The notes beneath the pieces were generated by a model. That model made no database searches. It was not told the origin of the DNA and was given only the letters and a program-made list of their open reading frames with translations. From Pyrinomonadaceae bacterium (GTDB lineage: Bacteria > Acidobacteriota > Blastocatellia > Pyrinomonadales > Pyrinomonadaceae), in the NCBI GenBank assembly GCA_019186825.1, contig JABARP010000012.1, forward strand, positions 362,660 to 426,659: 64,000 bases of DNA, in the 5' to 3' direction. This document shows, piece after piece, positions 1-8,086 of this stretch (position 1 is its first letter; each line of letters opens with the position of its first letter). A program made the position numbers and the translations under genes.

Positions 1-274
1 GCAGCCGCATATAGCCTGCGAGGCAAATCAGCTCGACGCCGCGTTTCTCAAGCTCGTCGCCGATCTCGGTATCGTGCTCGGCACGCGATCTTCCTTTCCG
101 CTCGACAACAACCGTCTCGATGCCGCGATCCCTTGCTTTTGTTAGTCCCTCGGCTCCTGCCTTGTCGCTGATAACGACCGCGACCTTCGACGCCGGGATC
201 TCGCCCGACGCCATCGCATCCGAGATCGCCGCCATATTCGACCCGCGGCCCGATATCAAAATACCGATCTTCAT
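1..274 (-). CDS. purN: Phosphoribosylglycinamide formyltransferase, 3' part cut off by window edge
   Basis: Reading down from an ATG at 274, the protein opens with a typical GART N-terminus (KIGILISGRGSNM) and reaches GYMRL, the conserved segment near residue 90, as the window ends. PurN transfers a formyl group from 10-formyl-THF to GAR in de novo purine synthesis and is cytoplasmic. About 91 of the usual ~200 residues are visible, so the catalytic Asn-His-Asp region lies outside. A TAGAAT hexamer sits 9 nt before the ATG and no Shine-Dalgarno is evident, so the transcript may be leaderless. purM, its usual operon partner, is on the same strand but begins only at 6635. Confidence 0.9.
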   Translation of the reverse strand, partial: MKIGILISGRGSNMAAISDAMASGEIPASKVAVVISDKAGAEGLTKARDRGIETVVVERKGRSRAEHDTEIGDELEKRGVELICLAGYMRL

Positions 275-385
275 AAACTCTCGATTCTACTCGAGGATAA
301 GATATCATCACAGAGCTAAAACTATGCCACCGCTCGTGTGAAGAGCAACGCGAACTAAAGACCACAGCGACTTAAACCGAACTTT

Positions 386-800
386 ATGCGTTATTGGATA
401 AACACAGTATCCCGGTCACACGTCCAGATCGGCCTTGCCGGCGGCTTTACACAGGCAGATCACGGGAAAAATACTCGCATCAAGAACCTCGCAAATGGCG
501 ACCTCATTGCCTTCTACTCGCCAAGAACGGCACTCATTGACGGCGGCTTCAGACATTTACCGCGATCGGCCGAATTGCCGACGACGAACCCTATCAGGTC
601 GAGATGTCGCCAACTTTCCACCCATGGCGACGGCGAGTGGAGTTCATTGAATGTGTCGAAGCCCCGATCCGACCGCTCATCGAGAAGCTTGGCTTCATCG
701 AAAATAAGCAGCGTTGGGCTTTCCGTTTCGGCGCGGGCTATTTGAGATCGAACAAACGGATTTTGGGCTTATCGCCGGAGCAATGGGCGTAACATTGTAG
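386..800 (+). pseudogene. EVE-domain (UPF0310-type) protein, broken by two frameshifts
   Basis: Three reading frames must be joined to recover an EVE domain. The first frame (from 386) reads MRYWINTVSRSHVQIG and continues to about 545. The second carries LQTFTAIGRI and the central part to about 734. The third reads GLFEIEQTDFGLIAGAMGV and stops at 798-800. Together they give about 137 residues, near the family length. EVE domains are PUA-like folds thought to bind modified DNA or RNA bases and often occur near restriction or defence genes; an R-M module lies 2.3 kb downstream. Two independent shifts argue for a decayed gene, although sequencing errors cannot be excluded from one assembly. Confidence 0.75.
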
Positions 801-820
801 GCGAAGTTCACTCGACGGCC

Positions 821-1756
821 TCATTGACCCAAAGCCTTGAGCTGCGCGAGGCCTTTGGTTGCAAGCTTGTTGCCCGGATCAAGGGCGAGAACCTTCTCGA
901 AATCTGCCCGTGCGAGCGCGTACTCTTTCCGATCGAAGCGGACTGCACCGCGCATCAAATAGGCACCCCTGTACGCCGGATCCAGCTTTATCGCATGATC
1001 AAGGTCTGCTATCGCGAGATCCCGGCGGCCCATTCGCGTGTACGCGATCGCACGATCCAGATACGCTTTCGGATAGTCGGGCCGGAGCTTCATTGCCTCG
1101 TTGATATCAGCGAGCGCTCGGTCATATGTCCCTATTGCCGAGTAAAGCACTCCACGATTATTCCATGCCTCGGCACTTGTCGGGTCGAGCTCGATCCCCT
1201 TGTTCGCATCAGCGAGGGCCTCTTTGTATTTCTTTTGCTTAAAATACACCGCTCCACGATTGATGAACGCCTTTGCATACCGCGGTGAGAGGCGTATCGC
1301 CTCACTGTAATCGGCGATCGCGAGGTCGTCAGAGCCCAGCTCTTTGCGAGAAATGCCGCGGTTGTACCAGATCGTTGCGTCCGTCGGCGACAATCCGATC
1401 GCTGTTGTATAGTCCTCGACTGCGGCGGCGATCTGACCAAGCCTTTTCTTACAAAGGCCGCGCTGGAAATACGCATTCACATTCTTTGCATCGCGTGCGA
1501 TCGCGTTCGAATAATCCGAGACCGCTGCTATGCAGTTGCCGAGAAAGTAATATGCCTGCCCGCGGTTGTACCACGCCGCCGTCGAGCCCGGTTCGAGCCG
1601 TATTGCAGCAGTGTAGCTTTCGATCGCCCGAGCGTAATCCTTGTTCTTATAATGCTTTAACCCCGCGTCAAAATACTGCTGAGCCGTCTGGGCGTACGCC
1701 ACAGCGGAAAAGCACAGAACAATGAAGAAGGTTGCCAGGGGTGTGCGAATTTTCAT
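821..1756 (-). CDS. Secreted or periplasmic tetratricopeptide-repeat protein
   Basis: The protein (~311 residues) starts with a signal peptide (MKIRTPLATFFIVLCFSAVAYA, cut near AYA-Q). The rest is consecutive ~34-residue TPR units with the usual W/Y-N-RG pattern, such as AWYNRGQAYYFLG and AYFQRGLCKKRLG. TPRs form a superhelical scaffold for protein-protein contacts; no enzymatic domain is seen. I chose the ATG at 1756 rather than an upstream codon because it places the signal peptide at the N-terminus. A TACAAT hexamer lies just upstream. The partner protein is unknown. Confidence 0.85.
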   Translation of the reverse strand: MKIRTPLATFFIVLCFSAVAYAQTAQQYFDAGLKHYKNKDYARAIESYTAAIRLEPGSTAAWYNRGQAYYFLGNCIAAVSDYSNAIARDAKNVNAYFQRGLCKKRLGQIAAAVEDYTTAIGLSPTDATIWYNRGISRKELGSDDLAIADYSEAIRLSPRYAKAFINRGAVYFKQKKYKEALADANKGIELDPTSAEAWNNRGVLYSAIGTYDRALADINEAMKLRPDYPKAYLDRAIAYTRMGRRDLAIADLDHAIKLDPAYRGAYLMRGAVRFDRKEYALARADFEKVLALDPGNKLATKGLAQLKALGQ

Positions 1757-1956
1757 ACGGCGAATTGTACAGGAAATCAACCGGCTGCGTAAAAAGGGAA
1801 GGCGTGGCCCATGTGCCGCAGACAAGGGACGGTAACCTTACTGGTTGTTTCCAATGCCGCAAAGTGCCAACATAAAGATACAAACTATTATGTAAATGCG
1901 TGGCCGGCCCCCGCGACCCTCAACCGCACAGTCGGACCCACGCCGAAAGAGGCAAA

Positions 1957-2514
1957 ATGGATAAATACAACATCGCCGTTATCGTCGGCAGTCTTCGCAA
2001 GGATTCGTTAAACAGGAAATTGGCAACGGGCATCGCACAGCTTGCACCGCCCGAGTTCTCATTCAAACAGCTTGAGATCGGCGACCTGCCGCTCTATAAC
2101 CAGGACGATGACGCAGACCAGGCAGCTCCCGTCAAACGGCTGAAGGCCGAGGTTGCGGCCGCGGACGGCCTGATGTTCGTAACGCCCGAGTACAACCGCT
2201 CGATGCCGGGCGTTTTAAAGAATGCGATCGACCACGCCTCGCGGCCTTATGGCGATAATTCCTGGAGCGGTAAACCTGCGGGCGTACTTGGCGTCTCGAT
2301 CGGTGCGATCGGAACCGCACTCGCGCAGCAGCACCTTCGCAACACTCTCGCGTACCTCGATGTCCCGACACTCGGCCAGCCCGAACTCTTCCTACACCAC
2401 CGTGAAGGTATGTTCAATGACGACGGCTCCATCGGCGACGCCAGCCGCGAGTTCCTCCAAAAATGGATGGACCGCTACGTCGCCTGGGTCAAAACCCACA
2501 CAAACGGCAAATGA
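1957..2514 (+). CDS. NADPH-dependent FMN reductase-family protein
   Basis: The ~185-residue product has a flavodoxin-like fold signature: an N-terminal FMN-phosphate loop (VGSLRKDSLNRKL) and the conserved segment TPEYNRSMPGVLKNAIDHASRP around residues 75-95. Family members (ChrR/YieF/SsuE-like) reduce FMN, quinones or chromate with NAD(P)H in the cytoplasm. The ATG at 1957 is preceded by a Shine-Dalgarno-like AGAGG. The gene stands alone between the TPR gene (opposite strand) and an SnoaL-like gene 34 nt downstream, with which it may be co-transcribed. Confidence 0.88.
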   Translation: MDKYNIAVIVGSLRKDSLNRKLATGIAQLAPPEFSFKQLEIGDLPLYNQDDDADQAAPVKRLKAEVAAADGLMFVTPEYNRSMPGVLKNAIDHASRPYGDNSWSGKPAGVLGVSIGAIGTALAQQHLRNTLAYLDVPTLGQPELFLHHREGMFNDDGSIGDASREFLQKWMDRYVAWVKTHTNGK

Positions 2515-2548
2515 TCTTTGTCTGAGTTTGCGCCAGCTGGACACCGAA

Positions 2549-3007
2549 ATGACAAACGTAGCCAAAAGCCCGGAGGATGTACCACGACTTTTCGTCGAGA
2601 ACTGGAACAACCGACGGGCAGACCTTTTGGCCGAGCTGTTTGAGGAAGACGCTGATTTCATCAATGTTGTCGGCCTTTGGTGGGAAGACCGGGACGCGAT
2701 CTTTAAGGCACACGACTACGGGCTGAAGGTGATCTTTAATGACTCGACGCTTCGTGCCGGTCGCATGAAGGTTAAGATGTTGGCAAACGATGTCGCCGTT
2801 CTCCACGTTAGGATGACATTGTCGGGCCAGACACCATTGGAAGGTTCGGCCGGCGTACGGCAGACTGTCTTCACTTTTGTCGTCCACAAGCAAAACGACC
2901 GTTGGCTTTGTGTATCGGCACAGAATACCGACATCGTCGGCGGAGCCGAAACATTTATCCGAACCGAAACAAGCGAGCTAAAACCCGCAGACTATCGAAA
3001 AAGATAA
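2549..3007 (+). CDS. SgcJ/EcaC-like (SnoaL/DUF4440 fold) protein
   Basis: The ~152-residue protein has the NTF2-like cone fold pattern of the SgcJ/EcaC family: an N-terminal helix (VPRLFVENWNNRRADLLAELF), the segment DADFINVVGLWWEDRDAI, and a C-terminal sheet (VFTFVVHKQNDRWLCVSAQNTD). Such proteins bind small hydrophobic ligands or act as isomerases or hydrolases; the substrate cannot be inferred. It begins 34 nt after the FMN reductase on the same strand, so the two may share a message. Confidence 0.75.
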   Translation: MTNVAKSPEDVPRLFVENWNNRRADLLAELFEEDADFINVVGLWWEDRDAIFKAHDYGLKVIFNDSTLRAGRMKVKMLANDVAVLHVRMTLSGQTPLEGSAGVRQTVFTFVVHKQNDRWLCVSAQNTDIVGGAETFIRTETSELKPADYRKR

Positions 3008-3102
3008 CACTTAGGTCAGGCATTGGCACAGGTTGCTCTACTTAGGGAGCGATCAGAAAGGCAATTCTCTCCAAGCAAGATCTCATTATTGAAACTGTAA
3101 AC

Positions 3103-3822
3103 ATGAACAGTGACTGCAATCAGATAGCAAGCTATGCTGCTCGAACCTTGCCATTATCATCAGCACATCTGGGTGATGAGTTCTTCTATCAAAGCCTTCC
3201 TCTCTGCGTGATCGACGCGGTCTTTTCTATCGGCGTTCGATACAAAAGTGTGCAGAAGGTTGTGTCCAGATATTGTGATTGGTGCGGTATCGAACCCTTC
3301 CGTTCGGATCGCACGATGCTCCCCTCGCAGGCCGAACAACAGTCGATCAGCTCCTTTTGCGATAAGTTAAACAAACTCGGGCATCAAGAGATTGCCATTG
3401 ATGTCTTTCAGAACCGACAGCGAACCTCGACCCGAAACGGGATCTTGAAGGCAGAAGCTGTTTCCCGCTTTGCGGCCGTGCTTCGCGAGCATCGTGTCGA
3501 GTATTTGCAGGACATACCGGCAGCTGCACAGACCAAGGCTTTGGAGGATTCCATTCGAGGTATTCCCGGCCAGAAAAGCGGCATCTCACTCCGGTACTTC
3601 TGGATGCTTGCCGGGTCGGCCGAATTCATTAAGCCCGACCGTATGGTGTTACGTTTCCTTGAGTCGGCGTTAAGCCGTACTGTAACTTCCGATGAAGCTC
3701 AGGACCTCCTAACAGCCTCCTGCGAAGAATTGAGGAAAAGCTATCCACTACTAACACCACGGATGCTGGACCACGAGATCTGGAAGTACCAGCGGGAACT
3801 CACGCTCCCATCTAAGCGATGA
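3103..3822 (+). CDS. HhH-GPD-like DNA-binding protein next to an R-M module
   Basis: The 239-residue protein has no strong family name that I recognise, but its second half resembles the HhH-GPD base-excision fold. A helix-hairpin-helix (GIPGQKSGISLRYFWMLAG, residues 153-171) is followed by KPDRMVLRF, with Asp179 where glycosylases carry the catalytic Asp of their VDTHVxR motif. No C-terminal iron-sulfur cysteine cluster is present. It lies directly upstream of a predicted restriction endonuclease and DNA methyltransferase in an AT-richer stretch, which suggests a role in DNA modification or repair linked to that module. The start at 3103 is the first ATG; glycosylase activity is an inference. 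Confidence 0.55.
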   Translation: MNSDCNQIASYAARTLPLSSAHLGDEFFYQSLPLCVIDAVFSIGVRYKSVQKVVSRYCDWCGIEPFRSDRTMLPSQAEQQSISSFCDKLNKLGHQEIAIDVFQNRQRTSTRNGILKAEAVSRFAAVLREHRVEYLQDIPAAAQTKALEDSIRGIPGQKSGISLRYFWMLAGSAEFIKPDRMVLRFLESALSRTVTSDEAQDLLTASCEELRKSYPLLTPRMLDHEIWKYQRELTLPSKR

Positions 3823-3955
3823 TCTGCACACGTTGGTCACCAGAGGAAATGCGCCTGTGCGAACACAGCTCCAGCGCGGTATTATTAAGCTGCTTTTGTG
3901 TTCATGGCAGGCCGTACCTAATGGCGTTCGCCCACCAGAAGCCATACTACGTAAT

Positions 3956-4660
3956 ATGAATCAAAACGCACAAATTGGTAGCAATGTCGAAAGACTTTTT
4001 AAAAATACCATCGGAAAGCAATCGAATGTTCTCACAATCCTAAAAGCGCGGTTTGGAATTAAAGGCAATTTTGCTAAGGCATTCTCAACAGGCACCGACG
4101 CGGGAAAATCCGATGTGATTCTTAGATTTACGAATGCAACATTGGGTGCAAACATCAAGGCGTTTAAAGCGGGCTTCAACCAATTGACAAGACTAACGAT
4201 CCAATCCTTTTGCCGAGAGTTTGGGCTTGTCCAACTTCAGCCCATTTTCGAGAAAGGTGCGGTTCGCGTTGCGGGAAAAGCCGGTCGATTCATTGCTGAA
4301 TCCGACGAGCAAATGATCATTTCGAAACTTAACCCGTTAGGACCAAAGATTGTACATTTTGCACTCGCGCGCACGGAGAACCCCGAGTTGCTCGTCTTGT
4401 ACGACCGTAATAACATGCAGATGCATATTTACGACTTACCGCTCATTCTAACGAGCCTCGATTACTCCATTACAATTTCTCCTCGAGGAGTCATCCGAAT
4501 TGGTAAGTACATTACAATCCAAAGGAAAGGCGGAAATGGTGTGCATTCGGCACACATTCCAAAAACATCGTTATCTCATCCAGGAAATAATTTGCAGATA
4601 AAAATGACTGTAGGCTCCTTCGTGTCAGAAGTGGCACCGATTGCGTCGTACAGTGCTTAG
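3956..4660 (+). CDS. Probable type II restriction endonuclease (PD-(D/E)XK-like)
   Basis: The 234-residue protein (from the ATG at 3956) contains SDVILRF with Asp53, then GANIKAFKAG with Lys68. This matches the D-Xn-(E/S/N)-x-K arrangement of restriction nucleases whose second acidic residue is replaced. The C-terminal segments RIGKYITIQRKGG and SHPGNNLQIKM also look like families seen beside DNA methyltransferases. It would cut unmodified DNA; the recognition site is unknown. The methyltransferase begins 40 nt downstream. A TTG at 3834 could extend the protein by 41 residues, but that extension looks non-conserved. No Shine-Dalgarno is clear. Codon use is AT-richer than in neighbouring genes. 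Confidence 0.6.
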   Translation: MNQNAQIGSNVERLFKNTIGKQSNVLTILKARFGIKGNFAKAFSTGTDAGKSDVILRFTNATLGANIKAFKAGFNQLTRLTIQSFCREFGLVQLQPIFEKGAVRVAGKAGRFIAESDEQMIISKLNPLGPKIVHFALARTENPELLVLYDRNNMQMHIYDLPLILTSLDYSITISPRGVIRIGKYITIQRKGGNGVHSAHIPKTSLSHPGNNLQIKMTVGSFVSEVAPIASYSA

Positions 4661-4687
4661 TCTATTGCGTTTGCGCCTGAGATAACA

Positions 4688-4693
4688 TATAAT
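4688..4693 (+). promoter_or_regulatory. -10 element of the methyltransferase gene, suggesting a leaderless transcript
   Basis: A perfect TATAAT ends 7 nt before the methyltransferase ATG (4701) and there is no Shine-Dalgarno between them. Transcription would start at or next to the A of the start codon. Inference from position only. Confidence 0.45.
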
Positions 4694-4700
4694 TGCACCG

Positions 4701-5504
4701 ATGCAACTTAATAAAATATACCAGGAAAACTGCCTTGAAACAATGCGGTTGATGAGCGATGACTTCCTCGATATGACGATAACCAGTCCGCCATATGATG
4801 ATTTGCGCGACTACAACGGTTACCATTTTCCAGTTGAAGAGATCGCACGTTCTTTGTTCCAGAAGACAAGGCAAGGAGGGGTAGTAATTTGGGTTGTCGG
4901 CGACCGGACGGTAAATGGTAACGAAACATTAACCAGCTTCCGACACGCTCTCACGTTTCAGGAGGTCGGCTTCCGTGTACATGACACCATGATTTACGTC
5001 AAAAACAATCCAATTCCCAGCGATTGTGGAAAACGATACCGCCAGGCATTTGAGTATATGTTCTGCTTCAGCAAGGGACAGCCAACGACGTTCAATCCGA
5101 TTACTGAACCGACAAAGTCCGCGGGTCAAAAAATTACTGCTTTTAGGATTACCGGTAAAGGTCGTGGAAATGTTCCGGATGAGGATATTGGTCGCAAAAT
5201 CAAGTCCGAAAGAAAAGTAACAAACATTTTTGCTTACAATGTCGGCACTTCAAGCTCAAAGGATAAAATTGCCTTCCAACATCCAGCAATATTTCCAGAA
5301 AAACTTGTCGCCGATCAGATACAGAGTTGGACCAACCAAAACGATCTGGTTTATGACTGCTTTATGGGCAGTGGCACAACGGCAAAGATTGCCCATCAAC
5401 TGGGTCGACGTTGGATAGGATCGGAAATATCTGAAGAATACGTAGAATTAGCCAACGAGCGCTTGAAACCTTACCTGTCTCTATTTGACACTGCATCCGC
5501 CTAG
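4701..5504 (+). CDS. Site-specific DNA methyltransferase, beta class (N4-cytosine or N6-adenine)
   Basis: The 267-residue protein has the catalytic motif IV TSPPY at residues 28-32 and the AdoMet-binding motif I (DCFMGSGTTA, 219-228) near the C-terminus; this order defines the beta class. TSPPY is more typical of N4-cytosine enzymes, though N6-adenine enzymes also use it. It should protect host DNA from the nuclease encoded just upstream. The target-recognition region lies between residues ~120 and 190. The gene appears to have its own promoter (4688-4693), which would allow methylation to start independently of the nuclease. Confidence 0.88.
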   Translation: MQLNKIYQENCLETMRLMSDDFLDMTITSPPYDDLRDYNGYHFPVEEIARSLFQKTRQGGVVIWVVGDRTVNGNETLTSFRHALTFQEVGFRVHDTMIYVKNNPIPSDCGKRYRQAFEYMFCFSKGQPTTFNPITEPTKSAGQKITAFRITGKGRGNVPDEDIGRKIKSERKVTNIFAYNVGTSSSKDKIAFQHPAIFPEKLVADQIQSWTNQNDLVYDCFMGSGTTAKIAHQLGRRWIGSEISEEYVELANERLKPYLSLFDTASA

Positions 5505-5588
5505 CTGATTCTAGCCTTTTTCGAGCAAGCGATTCGCACGAACTGCACTTCATCCGACTAATTTAGCTAGTTTGCAAATTCACCGACA

Positions 5589-6635
5589 CTATCTGGTGTC
5601 GACAAAGACACGTTGCAATCCTACCCCATTCTCAAGTGCGTCGTGACACAACCCAAGCGATACGGCGGTTGGGATTTGGCGCTTGACGGTGTCTTGATCA
5701 TCCTGTGAGCACACGATCACCATGCCGATGCCCATGTTGAAGGTGCGGAACATCTCCTGATCAGCGACGTTGCCGAGGCGTTGCATCACGCCGAAGACGG
5801 GTGGTTCGGGCCAAGAGCCGCGGTTGATCTCGACCGAGACGCCTTCGGGCAGGATACGCGGGATATTCTCGAGAAAACCCCCGCCCGTGATGTGTGCGAG
5901 GCCTTTGATCATACCGGAATCCAGCAGCGGGCCGATCTCGGGCAGAAATGATGCGTGAGTTGCGAGCAAGGCTTCGCCGACGGTGGAGCCAAGTTCGTCG
6001 ATGTACGAATCGGGCGTGTAGCCGCCAACCTCGAAGAAAAGCTTGCGTGCGAGCGAATAGCCGTTCGTCTGCAGGCCCGTCGATGGCAGGCCGAGCACGA
6101 CATCGCCGGGCGTGATGGATTTGCCGTCGATGACCTTTTGCTTATCGACGACTCCGACGATAAAACCCGCGAGGTCGTATTCGCCCGGCGGATAAAAGTC
6201 CGGCATTTCGGCAGTTTCGCCGCCGAGCAGAACGCAGCCGTTTTCTTTACAGGCTCGGGCCATTCCCTCAACAACCGAAGCGGTCACGTCGGGTTCGAGT
6301 TTTCCCGTGGCAAAGTAATCCAGGAAAAAGAGCGGCCGCGCCCCCTGAACGAGAATGTCGTTAACGCAGTGGTTCACGAGGTCAGCACCGACCGTGTTGT
6401 GAATGCCGGTCTCGAAGGCAAGTTTCAACTTCGTGCCGACGCCGTCCGCCGAAGCAACGAGAATCGGCTCGGCCATATTCGGGAAAGCTCCGGCGAACAT
6501 CCCGCCAAAGCTGCCGATCTCGGTCAGCGTCCGTTCGTTAAATGTCGAACGCGCGTATTCGCGGATCTTCGCGACCGCCTGGTTCGCTTTGTCTATAGAA
6601 ACGCCAGCATCGGCGTATGTTATCGGTCCGGTCAT
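5589..6635 (-). CDS. purM: Phosphoribosylformylglycinamidine cyclo-ligase (AIR synthetase)
   Basis: The 348-residue protein matches PurM over its full length (typically ~345). It has the N-terminal ITYADAGVSIDKAN, the segment GGMFAGAFPNMAEPILVASADGVGTKLKLA, NDILVQGARPLFFLDYFA, the GGETAEMPDFYPPGEYDLAGF stretch and GGGFLENIPRILPEG. PurM converts FGAM to AIR with ATP in purine biosynthesis and acts as a cytoplasmic dimer. It is read toward purN, its usual partner, but about 5.3 kb of other genes intervene. Confidence 0.97.
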   Translation of the reverse strand: MTGPITYADAGVSIDKANQAVAKIREYARSTFNERTLTEIGSFGGMFAGAFPNMAEPILVASADGVGTKLKLAFETGIHNTVGADLVNHCVNDILVQGARPLFFLDYFATGKLEPDVTASVVEGMARACKENGCVLLGGETAEMPDFYPPGEYDLAGFIVGVVDKQKVIDGKSITPGDVVLGLPSTGLQTNGYSLARKLFFEVGGYTPDSYIDELGSTVGEALLATHASFLPEIGPLLDSGMIKGLAHITGGGFLENIPRILPEGVSVEINRGSWPEPPVFGVMQRLGNVADQEMFRTFNMGIGMVIVCSQDDQDTVKRQIPTAVSLGLCHDALENGVGLQRVFVDTR

Positions 6636-6755
6636 TGTTTTCTACTGCAAGTACGAGCTTTTGGGGCCGCCAATGCACTATCAATGTTCAGTTCCGCAGT
6701 TAGTGCGTTCGAAGCTAACATACATTCGTCGGTCCTCAAGGTACATCTTATCGCA

Positions 6756-7529
6756 TTAGGTATTTTGGTGCTCTGTCGGCCGCTTGATCCCAAATTCTGC
6801 GAGCAGGATCGAATAGAATTCGTCGTCGCCGGTGACGTCGGTCTCGCGTCGGTCGCTGCCGTCCGTGACGATGAACTTTGTGTCGGTCAGCGTCTTGCGG
6901 CCGGTCGGCGTCATGATCGAGATGAGTTTCGCTTTGGTGAAGTGCGATAGAGGCGAATACTGCTGAAAGTCACACATCTCTGCAAAATCTGATAGCTCGT
7001 GCGGCTCATCCTTAAAGAGGTATTCGCTTTTCCAGCTACCGCTATCGCGTTTCGCCACCTCAAAGAGCCCTTCGTCATACCGCCGAATTACGAAGTCCGC
7101 TGTTGGGTCGATCTCTTCGGCTTCGGGAGCGAAGCTGAGCGGTTCGCTCGTAAAATCACCAAAGCCGACGTCGGCCAGGAATTCTTCCTCGCCGATCGTA
7201 ACGATGATCGCAGCGTGAGAGAACTTCGGCGTAAACTCCTTGCCATTGAAGACACGTGCCGAGATCAGTCGCGTCGTAAAACCGATCGAAATCAGCAACT
7301 CGTTGAAGAGTCCGTTTAGTTCATAACAGAATCCGCCTCGACGCTCGACGACCACCTTGTGGTAAAAGCGTTCGACATCGAGGACGATCGGCCGCTTCCA
7401 GTGGATGTCGAGATTTTCGAAAGGTACGGTAAGGAGGTGTGCTCTTTGAAGCCGTCGCAGGGACTCGATATCAGGTGAGAGTTCGCCTTCGCTCACGCTG
7501 ATCCTTTCGAGATATTTGGCCCGGTCCAT
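6756..7529 (-). CDS. nat: Arylamine N-acetyltransferase
   Basis: The ~257-residue protein carries the full NAT catalytic triad: Cys68 in RGGFCYELNGLF, His105 in KFSHAAI and Asp120 in LADVGFGDF. NATs transfer acetyl from acetyl-CoA to arylamines and hydrazines in the cytoplasm. The internal ATG at 7529 was chosen because MDRAKYLERI matches the family N-terminus; an upstream in-frame ATG would add 25 non-conserved residues. It sits 120 nt from purM on the same strand; a functional link to purine synthesis is not expected. Confidence 0.92.
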   Translation of the reverse strand: MDRAKYLERISVSEGELSPDIESLRRLQRAHLLTVPFENLDIHWKRPIVLDVERFYHKVVVERRGGFCYELNGLFNELLISIGFTTRLISARVFNGKEFTPKFSHAAIIVTIGEEEFLADVGFGDFTSEPLSFAPEAEEIDPTADFVIRRYDEGLFEVAKRDSGSWKSEYLFKDEPHELSDFAEMCDFQQYSPLSHFTKAKLISIMTPTGRKTLTDTKFIVTDGSDRRETDVTGDDEFYSILLAEFGIKRPTEHQNT

Positions 7530-7651
7530 AATACAACCTGCGAAAGCAATGATTATATTCGCGCCCCCGCGGTGTTGACTAACCAACATCGTCGCGTTTA
7601 GCATTTTTTTAACCGGCTATCGCGGCCTCCGATATCGTACGATCTATAAAT

Positions 7652-8035
7652 ATGAGCTTTACGCTTCTCGACATGAGTTCTGAGAACTTTGAATTTTACG
7701 TCAACGTATGGCACTGGAAAGCGGGCGTCGAGATCATCCGCAGCCTGGATGTCCTCAGCGAAGGGTCGCTGAAGCAAATGGGCTATAACGCAACCGGAGT
7801 CAAGGTGTCGCGCGACGACGCTCACGAGATCGGGTCAAGGATCCGCGCGGAGATACTTCCAAAAGTGCCCGCGGGAAGCCGGATGTTTGCCGACCTTAGC
7901 ATTACCGATGCTCCGGATGATATGACGCTGCACCGCGATCATGACGACCAGTGGAAGAATTACAGCGTCGATCATGAGTGGCTCACGGAGTTTTCGGACT
8001 TTTGTCTTCGCTCGAAAGGTTTTCAGGTCTTTTAG
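7652..8035 (+). CDS. Conserved-looking protein of unknown function
   Basis: The 127-residue soluble protein has no signal peptide or membrane segment, and I do not recognise the family. Visible features are a tryptophan-containing N-terminus (NVWHWKAGVEIIRS), an acidic HRDHDDQWKNY segment, and a C-terminal WLTEFSDFCLRSKGF. It is divergent from the NAT gene and read in the same direction as the DUF445 gene 51 nt downstream. Codon use resembles its neighbours, so it is likely a real gene. Confidence 0.65.
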   Translation: MSFTLLDMSSENFEFYVNVWHWKAGVEIIRSLDVLSEGSLKQMGYNATGVKVSRDDAHEIGSRIRAEILPKVPAGSRMFADLSITDAPDDMTLHRDHDDQWKNYSVDHEWLTEFSDFCLRSKGFQVF

Positions 8036-8086
8036 GCGGACGCCTTTAAACGACCCTGTTTTGCCCGACCCAAATATTGGTGCTTG

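Noticed and set aside
5955..6950. 331-residue open frame antisense to purM
   Set aside because: It lies opposite purM, which has full-length family motifs; the frame has no recognisable domain and reflects codon bias of the real gene.
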